Numbered from the stretch's first letter, positions 1-6,440 are shown. The stretch is DNA of 17,134 bases from an uncultured Anaerotignum sp. (GCF_905212195.1 NZ_CAJMDQ010000059.1:1-17134), one strand, 5' to 3'. Notes: a model not told the origin generated them from the sequence alone. Program-made: numbers and translations.

Positions 1-38
1 ATAATTTTAAATATATAAATGTATTGGGGGTTATTCAT

Positions 39-1037
39 TTGGAAGTATGGAATTTCATTCAAAATCAAATTCTTGGCATGAAATGGCTAAATGTTATTAT
101 TGGTAATATACTGTCTAGATTGGGATTGGACTTGGAAAGCAGACTTGGTGGAAGTTTGCAGTTCTTCTTTTATGATGTAATCAAAATCTTCATTTTGCTT
201 TCTGTATTGATTTTTGGCATTTCTTATATTCAAAGTTACTTTCCGCCGGAGCGGACAAAACAGATTTTGTCAAAATTTCGCGGAATATCAGCAAATATCT
301 TCGCTGCACTGTTGGGAACCGTAACACCTTTTTGTTCCTGTTCATCCATTCCCCTTTTCATTGGATTTACAAGTGCAGGTTTGCCGGTAGGGATTACATT
401 TTCTTTTTTGATTTCATCTCCACTGGTAGATCTTGGTTCTTTGATTTTGATTACCAGCATTTTCGGACTTCAAATTGCTGTGGCTTATGTCATTGTCGGA
501 TTGGTACTTGCGGTGCTGGGTGGCCTTCTGATTGAAAAAATGGGTATGGAAGCTTATGTGGAAGATTTTATCCGCTCTGCCCCTGCAATTGATTTAGAAG
601 CCGAATCTTTGACACGAAGAGATCGAATTATATATGCCAAAGAGCAGCTGGTATCGACTATTCAGAAAGTAGCACCATATATTTTTGTTGGTGTAGGGAT
701 TGGGGCAGCCATTCACAATTTCATTCCAACAAGATACGTAGAAGCACTTCTGGGAGGCAGTCATTGGTACTCCGTCCCTCTTGCCACCCTGGTTGGTGTT
801 CCTATGTATGCGGATATTTTTGGCGCAATACCCGTAGCAGAAAGTCTGTTTGCTAAGGGTGCTGGTCTTGGTACTGTTTTATCCTTTATGATGGCTGTAA
901 CAGCACTTTCTCTGCCCTCTCTGATTATGCTGAGAAAGGCAGTGAAACTTAAGCTGCTGTTTACATTTACCGTTATCGTTACGATAGGTATTATTTTTAT
1001 TGGTTATTTATTTAATGCTTGTGCATTTATGTTTTAA
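39..1037 (+). CDS. ArsP/DUF318-family permease (metal or metalloid export)
   Basis: Polytopic membrane protein of about 332 residues that I place in the DUF318/ArsP_1 permease family. ArsP members export trivalent organoarsenicals, and related SO_0444-type proteins are linked to metal efflux; the substrate here is not determined. The family signature TPFCSCSS lies near residue 96, followed by a glycine/proline-rich membrane stretch containing SSPLVDLGS; the two cysteines of that motif are the expected ligands. I count roughly eight hydrophobic segments. The frame is open to the left edge of the window, so the start is not certain. I chose the TTG at 39 because a GGGGG ribosome-binding run lies 8 bases upstream and the resulting N-terminus resembles clostridial homologues; a TTG at 24 is the alternative. 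It is followed 20 bases later by a thioredoxin-like gene, apparently the same operon. Any promoter or ArsR-type regulator would lie outside the window. Confidence 0.85.
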   Translation: MEVWNFIQNQILGMKWLNVIIGNILSRLGLDLESRLGGSLQFFFYDVIKIFILLSVLIFGISYIQSYFPPERTKQILSKFRGISANIFAALLGTVTPFCSCSSIPLFIGFTSAGLPVGITFSFLISSPLVDLGSLILITSIFGLQIAVAYVIVGLVLAVLGGLLIEKMGMEAYVEDFIRSAPAIDLEAESLTRRDRIIYAKEQLVSTIQKVAPYIFVGVGIGAAIHNFIPTRYVEALLGGSHWYSVPLATLVGVPMYADIFGAIPVAESLFAKGAGLGTVLSFMMAVTALSLPSLIMLRKAVKLKLLFTFTVIVTIGIIFIGYLFNACAFMF

Positions 1038-1057
1038 ATTAGAAAGGAGTTTTTAAA

Positions 1058-1345
1058 ATGGGTTTATTTGGAAAGAAAAAAACAGAAAAAGCAGAAGTAT
1101 CATCCTTGGTAAAAATCTTAGGAAGCGGCTGTGCAAAATGCAACACTTTGGAAGATAACACAGTAGAAGCCCTGAAGATGCTTGGCAAAGAAATGCCTGT
1201 AGAACATGTTACTGATTTCAGCAAAATCGCTGCATATGGCGTTATGACAACCCCTGCATTGGTGTATGACCAAAAGGTATTGATTGCTGGCAGAGTGGCA
1301 AAAGCAGAAGAAATTGCGGAATTGTTAAAGGAGGTTATGGCATGA
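1058..1345 (+). CDS. Small thioredoxin-fold protein (CxxC)
   Basis: A 95-residue protein of the thioredoxin_3 / 'redox-active disulfide protein 2' type. The active-site motif GCAKC puts cysteines at residues 25 and 28, and the TTPALV segment supplies the cis-proline (residue 66) usual for the fold. The first 13 residues are a basic lead-in (MGLFGKKK...) rather than a signal peptide, so the protein is probably cytoplasmic and may touch the membrane. An AAAGGAG site precedes the ATG by about 9 bases. It sits between the permease and the Cys-rich small gene; its stop codon overlaps the next start (ATGA), indicating translational coupling. By context it may hand a thiol-bound metal or metalloid to the permease or reduce its cysteines. 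That role is inference. Confidence 0.88.
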   Translation: MGLFGKKKTEKAEVSSLVKILGSGCAKCNTLEDNTVEALKMLGKEMPVEHVTDFSKIAAYGVMTTPALVYDQKVLIAGRVAKAEEIAELLKEVMA

Positions 1346-1536
1346 GTTGTCCTAATGTTACTGAATGTGCTTGTCCTAAAACAACTTGCCCCAATCATGG
1401 AAAATGCTGTGATTGCGTGAAAAAACACAGAGATACAGATAGCCTTCCCTTCTGTCTTTTCCCGGATAATGGCGGAGACAAGAGCAATTACAACCACTAT
1501 GTTGTATTGAAAAAACGCTTTGAAAAAGAGGCATAA
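1342..1536 (+). CDS. Cys-rich small protein, DUF6485-like
   Basis: A 64-residue protein with eight cysteines (residues 3, 9, 11, 16, 22, 23, 25 and 38), most in the first 25 residues, then a short tail with LPFCLFP. The pattern matches my recollection of the DUF6485 family, whose function is unknown. The spacing of the cysteines suggests binding of zinc, another metal or an Fe-S cluster. The start overlaps the stop of the thioredoxin-like gene (ATGA), and an AAAGGAGG site lies 7 bases before the ATG, so this is a genuine third gene of the operon. It is followed within 6 bases by a strong terminator. No hydrophobic segment is present, so it is probably cytoplasmic. Confidence 0.8.
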   Translation: MSCPNVTECACPKTTCPNHGKCCDCVKKHRDTDSLPFCLFPDNGGDKSNYNHYVVLKKRFEKEA

Positions 1537-1541
1537 TATAG

Positions 1542-1577
1542 AACCACTGTCAGAAATCTGGCAGTGGTTTTTATTTT
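1542..1577 (+). terminator. Rho-independent terminator of the permease operon
   Basis: A 12-bp stem with one G-T pair (AACCACTGTCAG, 1542-1553, against CTGGCAGTGGTT, 1558-1569) encloses a 4-base loop and runs into TTTTTATTTT. It closes the permease/thioredoxin/Cys-rich operon. Confidence 0.9.
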
Positions 1578-1590
1578 GTGCAATGATGTC

Positions 1591-1625
1591 ACAAAAAAGA
1601 GCCAAAGGATAAATCCTTTGGCTCT
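1591..1625 (-). terminator. Rho-independent terminator of gapA
   Basis: Perfect 12-bp stem AGAGCCAAAGGA (1598-1609) / TCCTTTGGCTCT (1614-1625) with a 4-base loop. Read on the minus strand it is followed by TTTTTTGT, which places it at the end of gapA, 30 bases past the stop codon. It stands back-to-back with the terminator of the converging operon. Confidence 0.9.
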
Positions 1626-1654
1626 CATAATATCTCTGTGAATCAGATAAGAAA

Positions 1655-2662
1655 TTATTCGTTATCTACTTTGTACATGTGTTTGATCAGGTCCAGAGCT
1701 TTGTTGCTGTAACCCCATTCGTTGTCATACCATGCAACCAGTTTTACAAAGTGATCGTTCAGAGCGATACCAGCTTTTGCGTCGAAGATGGAAGTATGTG
1801 CATCGGACAGGAAGTCGGAAGATACAACGTCTTCATCTGTGTATTCCATGATACCTTTCATTTCGTTTTCGCAAGCATGTTTAACAGCTGCTTTGATTTC
1901 TTCGTATGTTGCGGGTTTTTCCAGACGGCATGTCAGGTCAACAACAGATACGTCGATTGTAGGTACACGGAAGGACATACCTGTCAGTTTGCCGTTCAGG
2001 TGAGGGATAACTTTACCTACAGCTTTTGCAGCACCTGTGCTGGAAGGGATGATGTTTGCAGAAGCAGCACGACCGCCTCTCCAGTCTTTCTTGGAAGGAC
2101 CGTCAACTGTTTTCTGTGTAGCTGTTGTGGAATGAACTGTTGTCATCAGACCTTCTACTACACCGAAGTTATCGTCGATAACTTTTGTCAGAGGTGCCAG
2201 GCAGTTTGTTGTGCAGGATGCGTTGGAAACGATTGTCATATCTTTTGTATATGTTTCGTTGTTTACACCCATAACGAACATAGGAGCGTCTGCGGAAGGA
2301 GCGGAAATGATAACTTTTTTCGCGCCGCCGTTGAAGTGAGCAGATGCTTTATCCATTGTTGTGAACAGACCTGTGGATTCCAGTACGTATTCAGCACCAG
2401 CTTCTTTCCAAGGGATGTCTTTGGGGTCCATGCAGTTGAAAACTGTTACTTCATGACCTTCAACAACCAGTTTGCCGTCTTTTGCTTCCATTTTGCCGTT
2501 GAAACGACCGTGTGCGGAATCGTATTTCAGCATGTACATCATGTAATCCAGATCGATGAAAGGATCGTTTACTGCAACAACCTCTACATCGCCTCTTTCG
2601 ATCGCAGCACGAAATACCAGACGACCAATACGACCAAATCCGTTAATACCAACTTTTACCAT
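1655..2662 (-). CDS. gapA: Glyceraldehyde-3-phosphate dehydrogenase, type I
   Basis: Cytoplasmic glycolytic enzyme converting glyceraldehyde-3-phosphate, NAD+ and phosphate to 1,3-bisphosphoglycerate. It is 335 residues, the usual length. The NAD-binding loop GFGRIGR is at residues 8-14, the adenosine-binding Asp (VNDPF) near residue 33 points to NAD rather than NADP, the catalytic Cys is residue 150 in SNASCTTNCLAPL, and the base His is residue 177 in TTVHSTTATQ. I chose the ATG at 2662 because AGGAGGAG lies 8 bases upstream; the in-frame TTG two codons earlier is too close to that site. The gene stands alone, without pgk or tpiA, with its own promoter and terminator. Codon use looks strongly biased, as expected for a highly expressed gene. 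Confidence 0.97.
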   Translation of the reverse strand: MVKVGINGFGRIGRLVFRAAIERGDVEVVAVNDPFIDLDYMMYMLKYDSAHGRFNGKMEAKDGKLVVEGHEVTVFNCMDPKDIPWKEAGAEYVLESTGLFTTMDKASAHFNGGAKKVIISAPSADAPMFVMGVNNETYTKDMTIVSNASCTTNCLAPLTKVIDDNFGVVEGLMTTVHSTTATQKTVDGPSKKDWRGGRAASANIIPSSTGAAKAVGKVIPHLNGKLTGMSFRVPTIDVSVVDLTCRLEKPATYEEIKAAVKHACENEMKGIMEYTDEDVVSSDFLSDAHTSIFDAKAGIALNDHFVKLVAWYDNEWGYSNKALDLIKHMYKVDNE

Positions 2663-2738
2663 ATTCAATTCCTCCTCTTTTTTCTTTTCAATGATGCGGC
2701 TGCGAATTTATCTCGGCAGTGCAACCGCCCACTCCCAT

Positions 2739-2766
2739 AGTATACCACAAAATTTCGTTTCTACAA
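2739..2766 (-). promoter_or_regulatory. gapA promoter, extended -10
   Basis: On the minus strand TTGTAG (2761-2766) is separated by 16 bases from TATACT (2739-2744), and the -10 is preceded by TGG, giving an extended -10. It lies about 75 bases upstream of the gapA start. Three phased T-tracts (A-tracts on the coding strand) at 2781-2808 lie just upstream of the -35. Confidence 0.6.
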
Positions 2767-2886
2767 AGAAAATCTTTGCATTTTTTTGGAATTTTTTGCG
2801 TATTTTTTCTTGAATCTGCCTGTTTTCTCGGATTTTGCCCCAATATTGTATGCATTATACCTTTTGTTCCGAGAAAAGCGAGGTTT

Positions 2887-2988
2887 TTAGTATTCTTCGT
2901 TGGTGAACATATCAATAATAGACAAGGTTAACATGCCTGCTGCCACTGCCAAAGATACGGCGCTCAATACCAATTTTGCTACTTTCAT
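2887..2988 (-). CDS. 33-residue single-span membrane peptide
   Basis: A short gene encoding 33 residues: a basic start (MKVAK), one hydrophobic stretch of about 20 residues (roughly 6-27) and a polar, acidic tail ending NEEY. I chose this ATG because GAAAGGAAGG lies a suitable distance upstream. The frame stays open far beyond it, but the upstream part is low quality and overlaps the divergent promoter region. I do not recognise a family. It could be a small membrane-protein regulator, a toxin-like peptide or an uncharacterised clostridial microprotein. It is divergent from the zinc-ribbon gene and lies upstream of gapA on the same strand. Confidence 0.6.
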   Translation of the reverse strand: MKVAKLVLSAVSLAVAAGMLTLSIIDMFTNEEY

Positions 2989-3016
2989 ATCCAATCCTTC
3001 CTTTCTGAAAAATCCG

Positions 3017-3045
3017 TTGCAATTTATTTGGAAATATTTTATCAT
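3017..3045 (+). promoter_or_regulatory. Promoter of the zinc-ribbon gene
   Basis: TTGCAA (3017-3022), a 17-base spacer and TATCAT (3040-3045), about 67 bases upstream of the ATG at 3112. This is a reasonable housekeeping-type promoter; no operator is evident. Confidence 0.45.
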
Positions 3046-3111
3046 GGATATCAATCGAAGTAAAATAGAATCCGAAAAAATAATGATTTTCTTACAAAAT
3101 GAGGTGTTTTT

Positions 3112-3483
3112 ATGATTTTTATTGGCGGTATCAACACGGCACAGAAAGCCCTTGACTTTATACAAACCATTATCTGTAAAAAGTGTGGTCGTTACGGCAG
3201 TATTTCCGTATTTATGACCTACACCTGTTTTACGTTCTTTTTTATTCCGATTTTCAAGTGGAATCGGCAGTATTTTGCTGTGTCCAGCTGCTGCAATACG
3301 GTATTTTCCATTCCAAAAGAAAAAGGCGAAGCCATTGCCAGAGGCGAATCTGTGACGTTGGAAGATGATGATTTGACCATTGTTGGATCTAATCCTTATC
3401 AGGATTGTCATTGTCCCGAATGTGGTTACTTACTGTCTGATGATTTTACATTTTGTCCGAAATGTGGTCGCAAAATAGATTGA
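3112..3483 (+). CDS. Zinc-ribbon domain protein
   Basis: A 123-residue protein with two zinc-binding modules. The N-terminal one pairs CKKC (residues 22 and 25) with a CC pair at 60-61, separated by a hydrophobic stretch (about 34-48, FFFIPIFKW). The C-terminal one is a classic ribbon, CPECG (101, 104) and CPKCG (115, 118). The opening FIGGI and the FFFIPIFKW block are typical of the zinc-ribbon_15-type proteins found across Firmicutes, whose function is unknown. A GAGGTG site lies 5 bases before the ATG. It has its own promoter and converges on sigF, sharing a terminator hairpin. The hydrophobic block may be a membrane hairpin or a buried core. Confidence 0.85.
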   Translation: MIFIGGINTAQKALDFIQTIICKKCGRYGSISVFMTYTCFTFFFIPIFKWNRQYFAVSSCCNTVFSIPKEKGEAIARGESVTLEDDDLTIVGSNPYQDCHCPECGYLLSDDFTFCPKCGRKID

Positions 3484-3484
3484 T

Positions 3485-3530
3485 AATAGAAAAGGATTTC
3501 CTCCAGTTTGGGGTGAAATCCTTTTCTATT
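3485..3530. terminator. Shared hairpin between the zinc-ribbon gene and sigF
   Basis: A perfect 16-bp stem, AATAGAAAAGGATTTC (3485-3500) against its complement (3515-3530), with a 14-base loop. It begins 2 bases after the zinc-ribbon stop and overlaps the sigF stop codon. Neither side has a long T-run beyond the stem, but the stem contains CCTTTTCTATT, so it probably serves as a bidirectional terminator. Confidence 0.7.
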
Positions 3531-4263
3531 AACCTCTTTGATTCCCGTATTTTTCTCGCATTTGCGATAACACACGTTTCTCAATTCTGGAAACCTGTAC
3601 CTGTGATATGCCAAGGCGTGCAGCAATTTGGCTTTGAGTCAAATCTCCAAAATAACGCAGCATTAAAATCTGACGTTCTCTTTGGGGTAGCGTGTTTAAG
3701 GCTTCTTCCAGAAACAGTCGGTTTACTATTTCTTCTTCTTCCCCTTTCCCAAGTCTGTCTTCCAATTCCGTCTTTTTACCGTTTTCTCCTTCAAACAAAG
3801 AGGCAGATAGACTTTCCACATCTTTTGTTGCTTCCAATGCAGGCAAAAGTTCTTCTAATGTAATTCCGAGGCCGTCTGCCAGTTCCTGCAAAGTGATATC
3901 TCGCCCTAGGTCTTTTGTCATTTTTTCTCGCATTTGCGCCGCTTGTGCAGCGAGAGATTTGAGTGTACGGCTGACTTTCAGCATGCCGTCATCCCTGCAA
4001 AAACGGCGTATTTCTCCCATAATCATGGGAACAGCGTAGGTGGAGAATTTAACATCATAGGTAAAATCAAAATTGTCAATACACTTGAGCAGCCCAATGG
4101 CACCAATTTGGTACAAATCTTCTGGGTCATATCCACGTCCATGAAAGCGTTTTACAATGTTCCAAATCAATCCTGCATTTTCTCGAAGCAAAATTTCTTT
4201 TGCCTCCTGATTTCCTTTCTGAGCCTGACCAATGTATTCCCGTGTTCGATCCAAGGCTGTCAC
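3529..4263 (-). CDS. sigF: RNA polymerase sporulation sigma factor SigF
   Basis: The forespore-specific sigma factor that starts compartmentalised gene expression after asymmetric division. It is 244 residues. Region 2 (about 46-93: DPEDLYQIGAIGLLK, then FSTYAVPMIMGEIRRF) is very close to Bacillus sigma-F, and region 4 has a helix-turn-helix around 208-230 (LTQSQIAARLGISQVQVSRIEKR). It is the third gene of the spoIIA operon; its GTG start lies one base past the spoIIAB stop, implying coupling. A TTG at 4254 preceded by AGGTGA is an alternative start. SpoIIAB, encoded immediately upstream, holds it inactive. Unlike Bacillus subtilis, no spoVA genes follow; the next gene converges from the other strand. 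Confidence 0.95.
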   Translation of the reverse strand: MTALDRTREYIGQAQKGNQEAKEILLRENAGLIWNIVKRFHGRGYDPEDLYQIGAIGLLKCIDNFDFTYDVKFSTYAVPMIMGEIRRFCRDDGMLKVSRTLKSLAAQAAQMREKMTKDLGRDITLQELADGLGITLEELLPALEATKDVESLSASLFEGENGKKTELEDRLGKGEEEEIVNRLFLEEALNTLPQRERQILMLRYFGDLTQSQIAARLGISQVQVSRIEKRVLSQMREKYGNQRG

Positions 4264-4264
4264 C

Positions 4265-4687
4265 TCATTCCGTTTTGAGGTTTTTTTCCATATATACTCT
4301 GGTACCGAAATGAGGAATGCTTTCTACACGCATTTTGTCCATAAAGGTTTCCATGATGGTGAATCCCATGCCGGAACGCTCCAGTTCAGGCTTTGATGTA
4401 TACAGGGGTTCCATTGCCAGCGCAATGTTTGGGATACCAATGCCTCTGTCAGCCACTTCTATTTGCAGTCTATTTTCATCATATGCACAAAACAGCTCAA
4501 CGGTTCCGCCTTTTCCTTCATATCCATGAATGATGGCATTCGTAACTGCTTCTGAAACAGCTGTTTTTACGTCTGTGATTTCTGCCAGCGTGGGATTGAG
4601 CTGGGCAAAAAATCCAGCTGCCACCAGTCTGGCAAAGGCTTCGTTTTCCGAAACAGCGTCAAAAAAAATCCGCATTTGATTTTTCAT
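4265..4687 (-). CDS. spoIIAB: Anti-sigma F factor (serine kinase) SpoIIAB
   Basis: A 140-residue GHKL-fold ATPase that binds and inhibits sigma-F and phosphorylates SpoIIAA. Visible motifs are the N-box EAVTNAIIHGY (E46, N50, H54), G1 DRGIGIP (80-86), and G2 ERSGMGFTIM (about 103-112). The length matches the family. The start overlaps the spoIIAA stop (ATGA), and GGGGGA lies 9 bases upstream of the ATG. It acts in the pre-divisional cell and forespore as the switch of the spoIIA system. Confidence 0.96.
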   Translation of the reverse strand: MKNQMRIFFDAVSENEAFARLVAAGFFAQLNPTLAEITDVKTAVSEAVTNAIIHGYEGKGGTVELFCAYDENRLQIEVADRGIGIPNIALAMEPLYTSKPELERSGMGFTIMETFMDKMRVESIPHFGTRVYMEKNLKTE

Positions 4688-5037
4688 TTCTGATTTCCCC
4701 CTTTCAAATCCGCAAGAGCGGCTTCTTCTGTTTCAAAAAACGGAAAAAGTTTATCAAGGGCAGATAGACGAAAAATCTCTCTAACGCGATCACTGGGGCA
4801 AGCAACGGCAATTTTGCCGCCCAGACGCTGAACCAGTTTATACCGTCCAATGAGGACTCCGATGCCGGAGCTGTCCATAAAAGATACTTGTGCAAAACTG
4901 AAAAGAATGCTTCGGCTGTTGGTGTTTTCCAATGCCTGATCCACCTGCTGACGCAGCATTTCACAGGTATGATGATCTATATCACCGCAAATTTTTACCA
5001 TCAAAATATGATCCAATGTTTTCCATGTTATCTCCAT
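4684..5037 (-). CDS. spoIIAA: Anti-anti-sigma factor SpoIIAA
   Basis: A 117-residue STAS-domain protein. Unphosphorylated SpoIIAA displaces sigma-F from SpoIIAB; SpoIIAB phosphorylates it and SpoIIE dephosphorylates it in the forespore. The phosphorylation motif FMDSSGIGVLIGRYK is at about 53-67, with Ser57 the likely target (Ser58 in Bacillus subtilis). I chose the ATG at 5037 because GAGGAGG lies 7 bases before it and the protein then starts as STAS proteins do; the frame remains open upstream to 5154, but that part resembles nothing. It is the first gene of the spoIIA operon and is divergent from sigK. Confidence 0.95.
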   Translation of the reverse strand: MEITWKTLDHILMVKICGDIDHHTCEMLRQQVDQALENTNSRSILFSFAQVSFMDSSGIGVLIGRYKLVQRLGGKIAVACPSDRVREIFRLSALDKLFPFFETEEAALADLKGGNQK

Positions 5038-5068
5038 AATTTTCCTCCTCTCGATTTCCACTATACCT

Positions 5069-5102
5069 GATTTTGCCTTGCTTTTTTGATGTTTCGTCCT
5101 GC
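5069..5102 (-). promoter_or_regulatory. Possible sigma-H-type promoter of spoIIA
   Basis: On the minus strand GCAGGACGAAAC (5091-5102) resembles the sigma-H -35 (AGGA core), and an A/T-rich GGCAAAATC (5069-5077) sits where a -10 could be, though it matches poorly. TTCGTCC on the plus strand (5093-5099) differs by one base from a Spo0A box. Sigma-H with Spo0A control is established for Bacillus spoIIA; its use here is inference. Confidence 0.3.
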
Positions 5103-5185
5103 AAATTCTGCCATGTCCTCTCTTGTCCCTGCAAAAAAGGACAGATTCAAACATTCTCTGACAGGCACAGACAAAAGGGTAATCG

Positions 5186-5193
5186 CATAGAAT
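5186..5193 (+). promoter_or_regulatory. Possible sigma-E-type -10 of sigK
   Basis: CATAGAAT matches the sigma-E -10 consensus (CATACA-T) except for one base and lies about 30 bases upstream of the sigK start. I do not see a convincing sigma-E -35. Sigma-E drives sigK in Bacillus, so the placement is plausible but weak. Confidence 0.28.
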
Positions 5194-5223
5194 AAATCAA
5201 TCGCAAAAACGGGGGTGGCGATT

Positions 5224-5916
5224 TTGCTGCTGGCATTTTTTTGTCTGATGGGAGCATGTGCATGTGGTGGAAGCGGTTCTTTTCCGAAACCGCTTTCTTC
5301 TCAGGAGGAACAGAAAACGCTGGAGAATTATTTTCAAGGTACGGAACAAGAAAAAGCAGAGGCAAAAGAAAGATTGATTTTACACAATCTACGTTTGGTC
5401 GCACATATTGCAAAAAAATATACTACTTCTCCAAAAGATACAGAGGAAATGATTTCTATCGGAACAGTTGGGCTGATCAAAGCCATTCAGACTTTTAAAC
5501 CAGAAAAGAAAAGCAAGCTCGCATCCTATGCATCCAGATGCATTGAAAATGAAATTCTGATGCATTTACGCGCTGTCAAGAAAACACAGAACGAAATTTC
5601 ACTTTATGAACCTGTGGGGACAGATCGCGATGGAAATGAAATTGTTATGTTGGATATTATCAATACAGATGCACCTGATTTTGCCGCTGAATTGGATTTT
5701 GCCATTGAATCTCAAAAATTGATGGCCGCCATCGAACAGGTTTTGACGCCGCGGGAACGTTTTGTTGTATGCCTCAGATATGGTTTAGGCAAATATGATG
5801 CACTGACTCAGCAGGAAATAGCCAAAAAGCTTGGTATCTCCCGTTCGTATGTTTCCAGAATTGAAAAAAAGGCACTGCAGAAACTCTGCCGTGCCTTAGA
5901 GCATAAACAGGGCTAA
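5224..5916 (+). CDS. sigK: Pro-sigma-K, late mother-cell sigma factor
   Basis: About 230 residues. After a hydrophobic N-terminal segment (about 2-12) comes the sigma-K signature SFPKPLSS, then NLRLVAHIAKKY, ISIGTVGLIKAI, SYASRCIENEILMHLRA and a C-terminal helix-turn-helix TQQEIAKKLGISRSYVSRIEKKA. These match Bacillus sigma-K closely, including the CIENEILMHLRA block that distinguishes it from sigma-F/G. The N-terminus is the pro-sequence removed by membrane proteolysis; here it holds three cysteines (7, 12, 14) and a glycine/serine linker. I chose TTG 5224 because GGGGGTG lies 6 bases upstream; GTG 5215 would add three residues but has no binding site. The gene is uninterrupted, with no skin-like element, and lies head-to-head with spoIIA. 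Confidence 0.93.
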   Translation: MLLAFFCLMGACACGGSGSFPKPLSSQEEQKTLENYFQGTEQEKAEAKERLILHNLRLVAHIAKKYTTSPKDTEEMISIGTVGLIKAIQTFKPEKKSKLASYASRCIENEILMHLRAVKKTQNEISLYEPVGTDRDGNEIVMLDIINTDAPDFAAELDFAIESQKLMAAIEQVLTPRERFVVCLRYGLGKYDALTQQEIAKKLGISRSYVSRIEKKALQKLCRALEHKQG

Positions 5917-5923
5917 TGCCCTG
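5908..5923 (+). other. Small hairpin around the sigK stop codon
   Basis: CAGGGC (5908-5913) and GCCCTG (5918-5923) form a 6-bp stem whose 4-base loop holds the sigK stop. No T-run follows on the plus strand, so it is at best a weak terminator or a transcript-end protector. Confidence 0.35.
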
Positions 5924-5933
5924 ATACATAAAG

Positions 5934-5962
5934 AAAAAAGCAGGCGATAAACACCTGCTTCT
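5934..5962 (-). terminator. Terminator of the first marR gene
   Basis: On the minus strand AAGCAGGTG pairs with TCGCCTGCTT (about 10 bp with one wobble pair, 4-base loop) and runs into TTTTTTC. It lies just past the marR stop at 5978. On the plus strand it could also stop sigK transcripts, although the T-run is missing there. Confidence 0.8.
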
Positions 5963-5977
5963 GTAAATCGTATGAAA

Positions 5978-6400
5978 TTAGAAATGCTTCCCTTCTGCAA
6001 TGATGCGCAGCTGATTTTTCAGCAATGCCACTTCATCTTCCGTAAAACACTTCAACACTTCTTCATTGACTTCATCTATGATTTTGGATATGGGTTCCTG
6101 CAATGCTTTTCCTTTCTCTGTAGGTACTACACGCACTTCCCGTCTGTCATCCCGATTGATTACGCGGTCAATGAGTCCTTTTTTCTGCATTCTGTCCAGC
6201 ACACCAGAAATGGTGGAAGTTTCCAGACAAAGAATTTCAGAAATCTGCTTTGGTGTTGCGAATTCGCGCTGCCAAAGACAACTCAGCACCCCATACTGAG
6301 AAGGTGTTACATCATATTCCGATAACTTTCCGTTCAGATACTGAAACACAGAATGCTGTGCAGTTGTGAGCAAGTAGTTAATACATTGTGTTAATTCCAT
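5978..6400 (-). CDS. MarR-family transcriptional regulator
   Basis: A 140-residue winged helix-turn-helix regulator. The core runs from about residue 34 (PSQYGVLSCLW) through the recognition helix (ETSTISGVLDRMQKKGLI) and the wing with the DRRE/RVVPTEKG signature; helices at both ends form the dimer interface. The ATG at 6400 is preceded by AGGATAGG. It has its own promoter with a perfect palindrome in the spacer, suggesting autoregulation. It lies 75 bases downstream of trhP on the same strand and has no adjacent transporter or enzyme, so its effector and targets cannot be deduced. The palindrome could also mean it controls genes elsewhere. Confidence 0.93.
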   Translation of the reverse strand: MELTQCINYLLTTAQHSVFQYLNGKLSEYDVTPSQYGVLSCLWQREFATPKQISEILCLETSTISGVLDRMQKKGLIDRVINRDDRREVRVVPTEKGKALQEPISKIIDEVNEEVLKCFTEDEVALLKNQLRIIAEGKHF

Positions 6401-6440
6401 AAGCCCTATCCTTTTCCTTTACTAAATTGTTACACTTATT

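Noticed and set aside
1039..1605. 188-codon minus-strand frame opposite the thioredoxin and Cys-rich genes
   Set aside because: It runs through two terminators and opposes two well-supported genes.
1679..2740. 353-codon plus-strand frame opposite gapA
   Set aside because: It mirrors the codon structure of the highly biased gapA gene, is extremely Cys/Phe-rich and matches no family; a shadow.
2989..3411. Upstream extension of the 33-residue peptide frame
   Set aside because: It overlaps the zinc-ribbon gene and its promoter, and the good ribosome-binding site lies at the internal ATG.
5038..5154. Upstream extension of spoIIAA
   Set aside because: The STAS domain begins at the ATG with GAGGAGG; the extension resembles nothing and would cover the promoter region.
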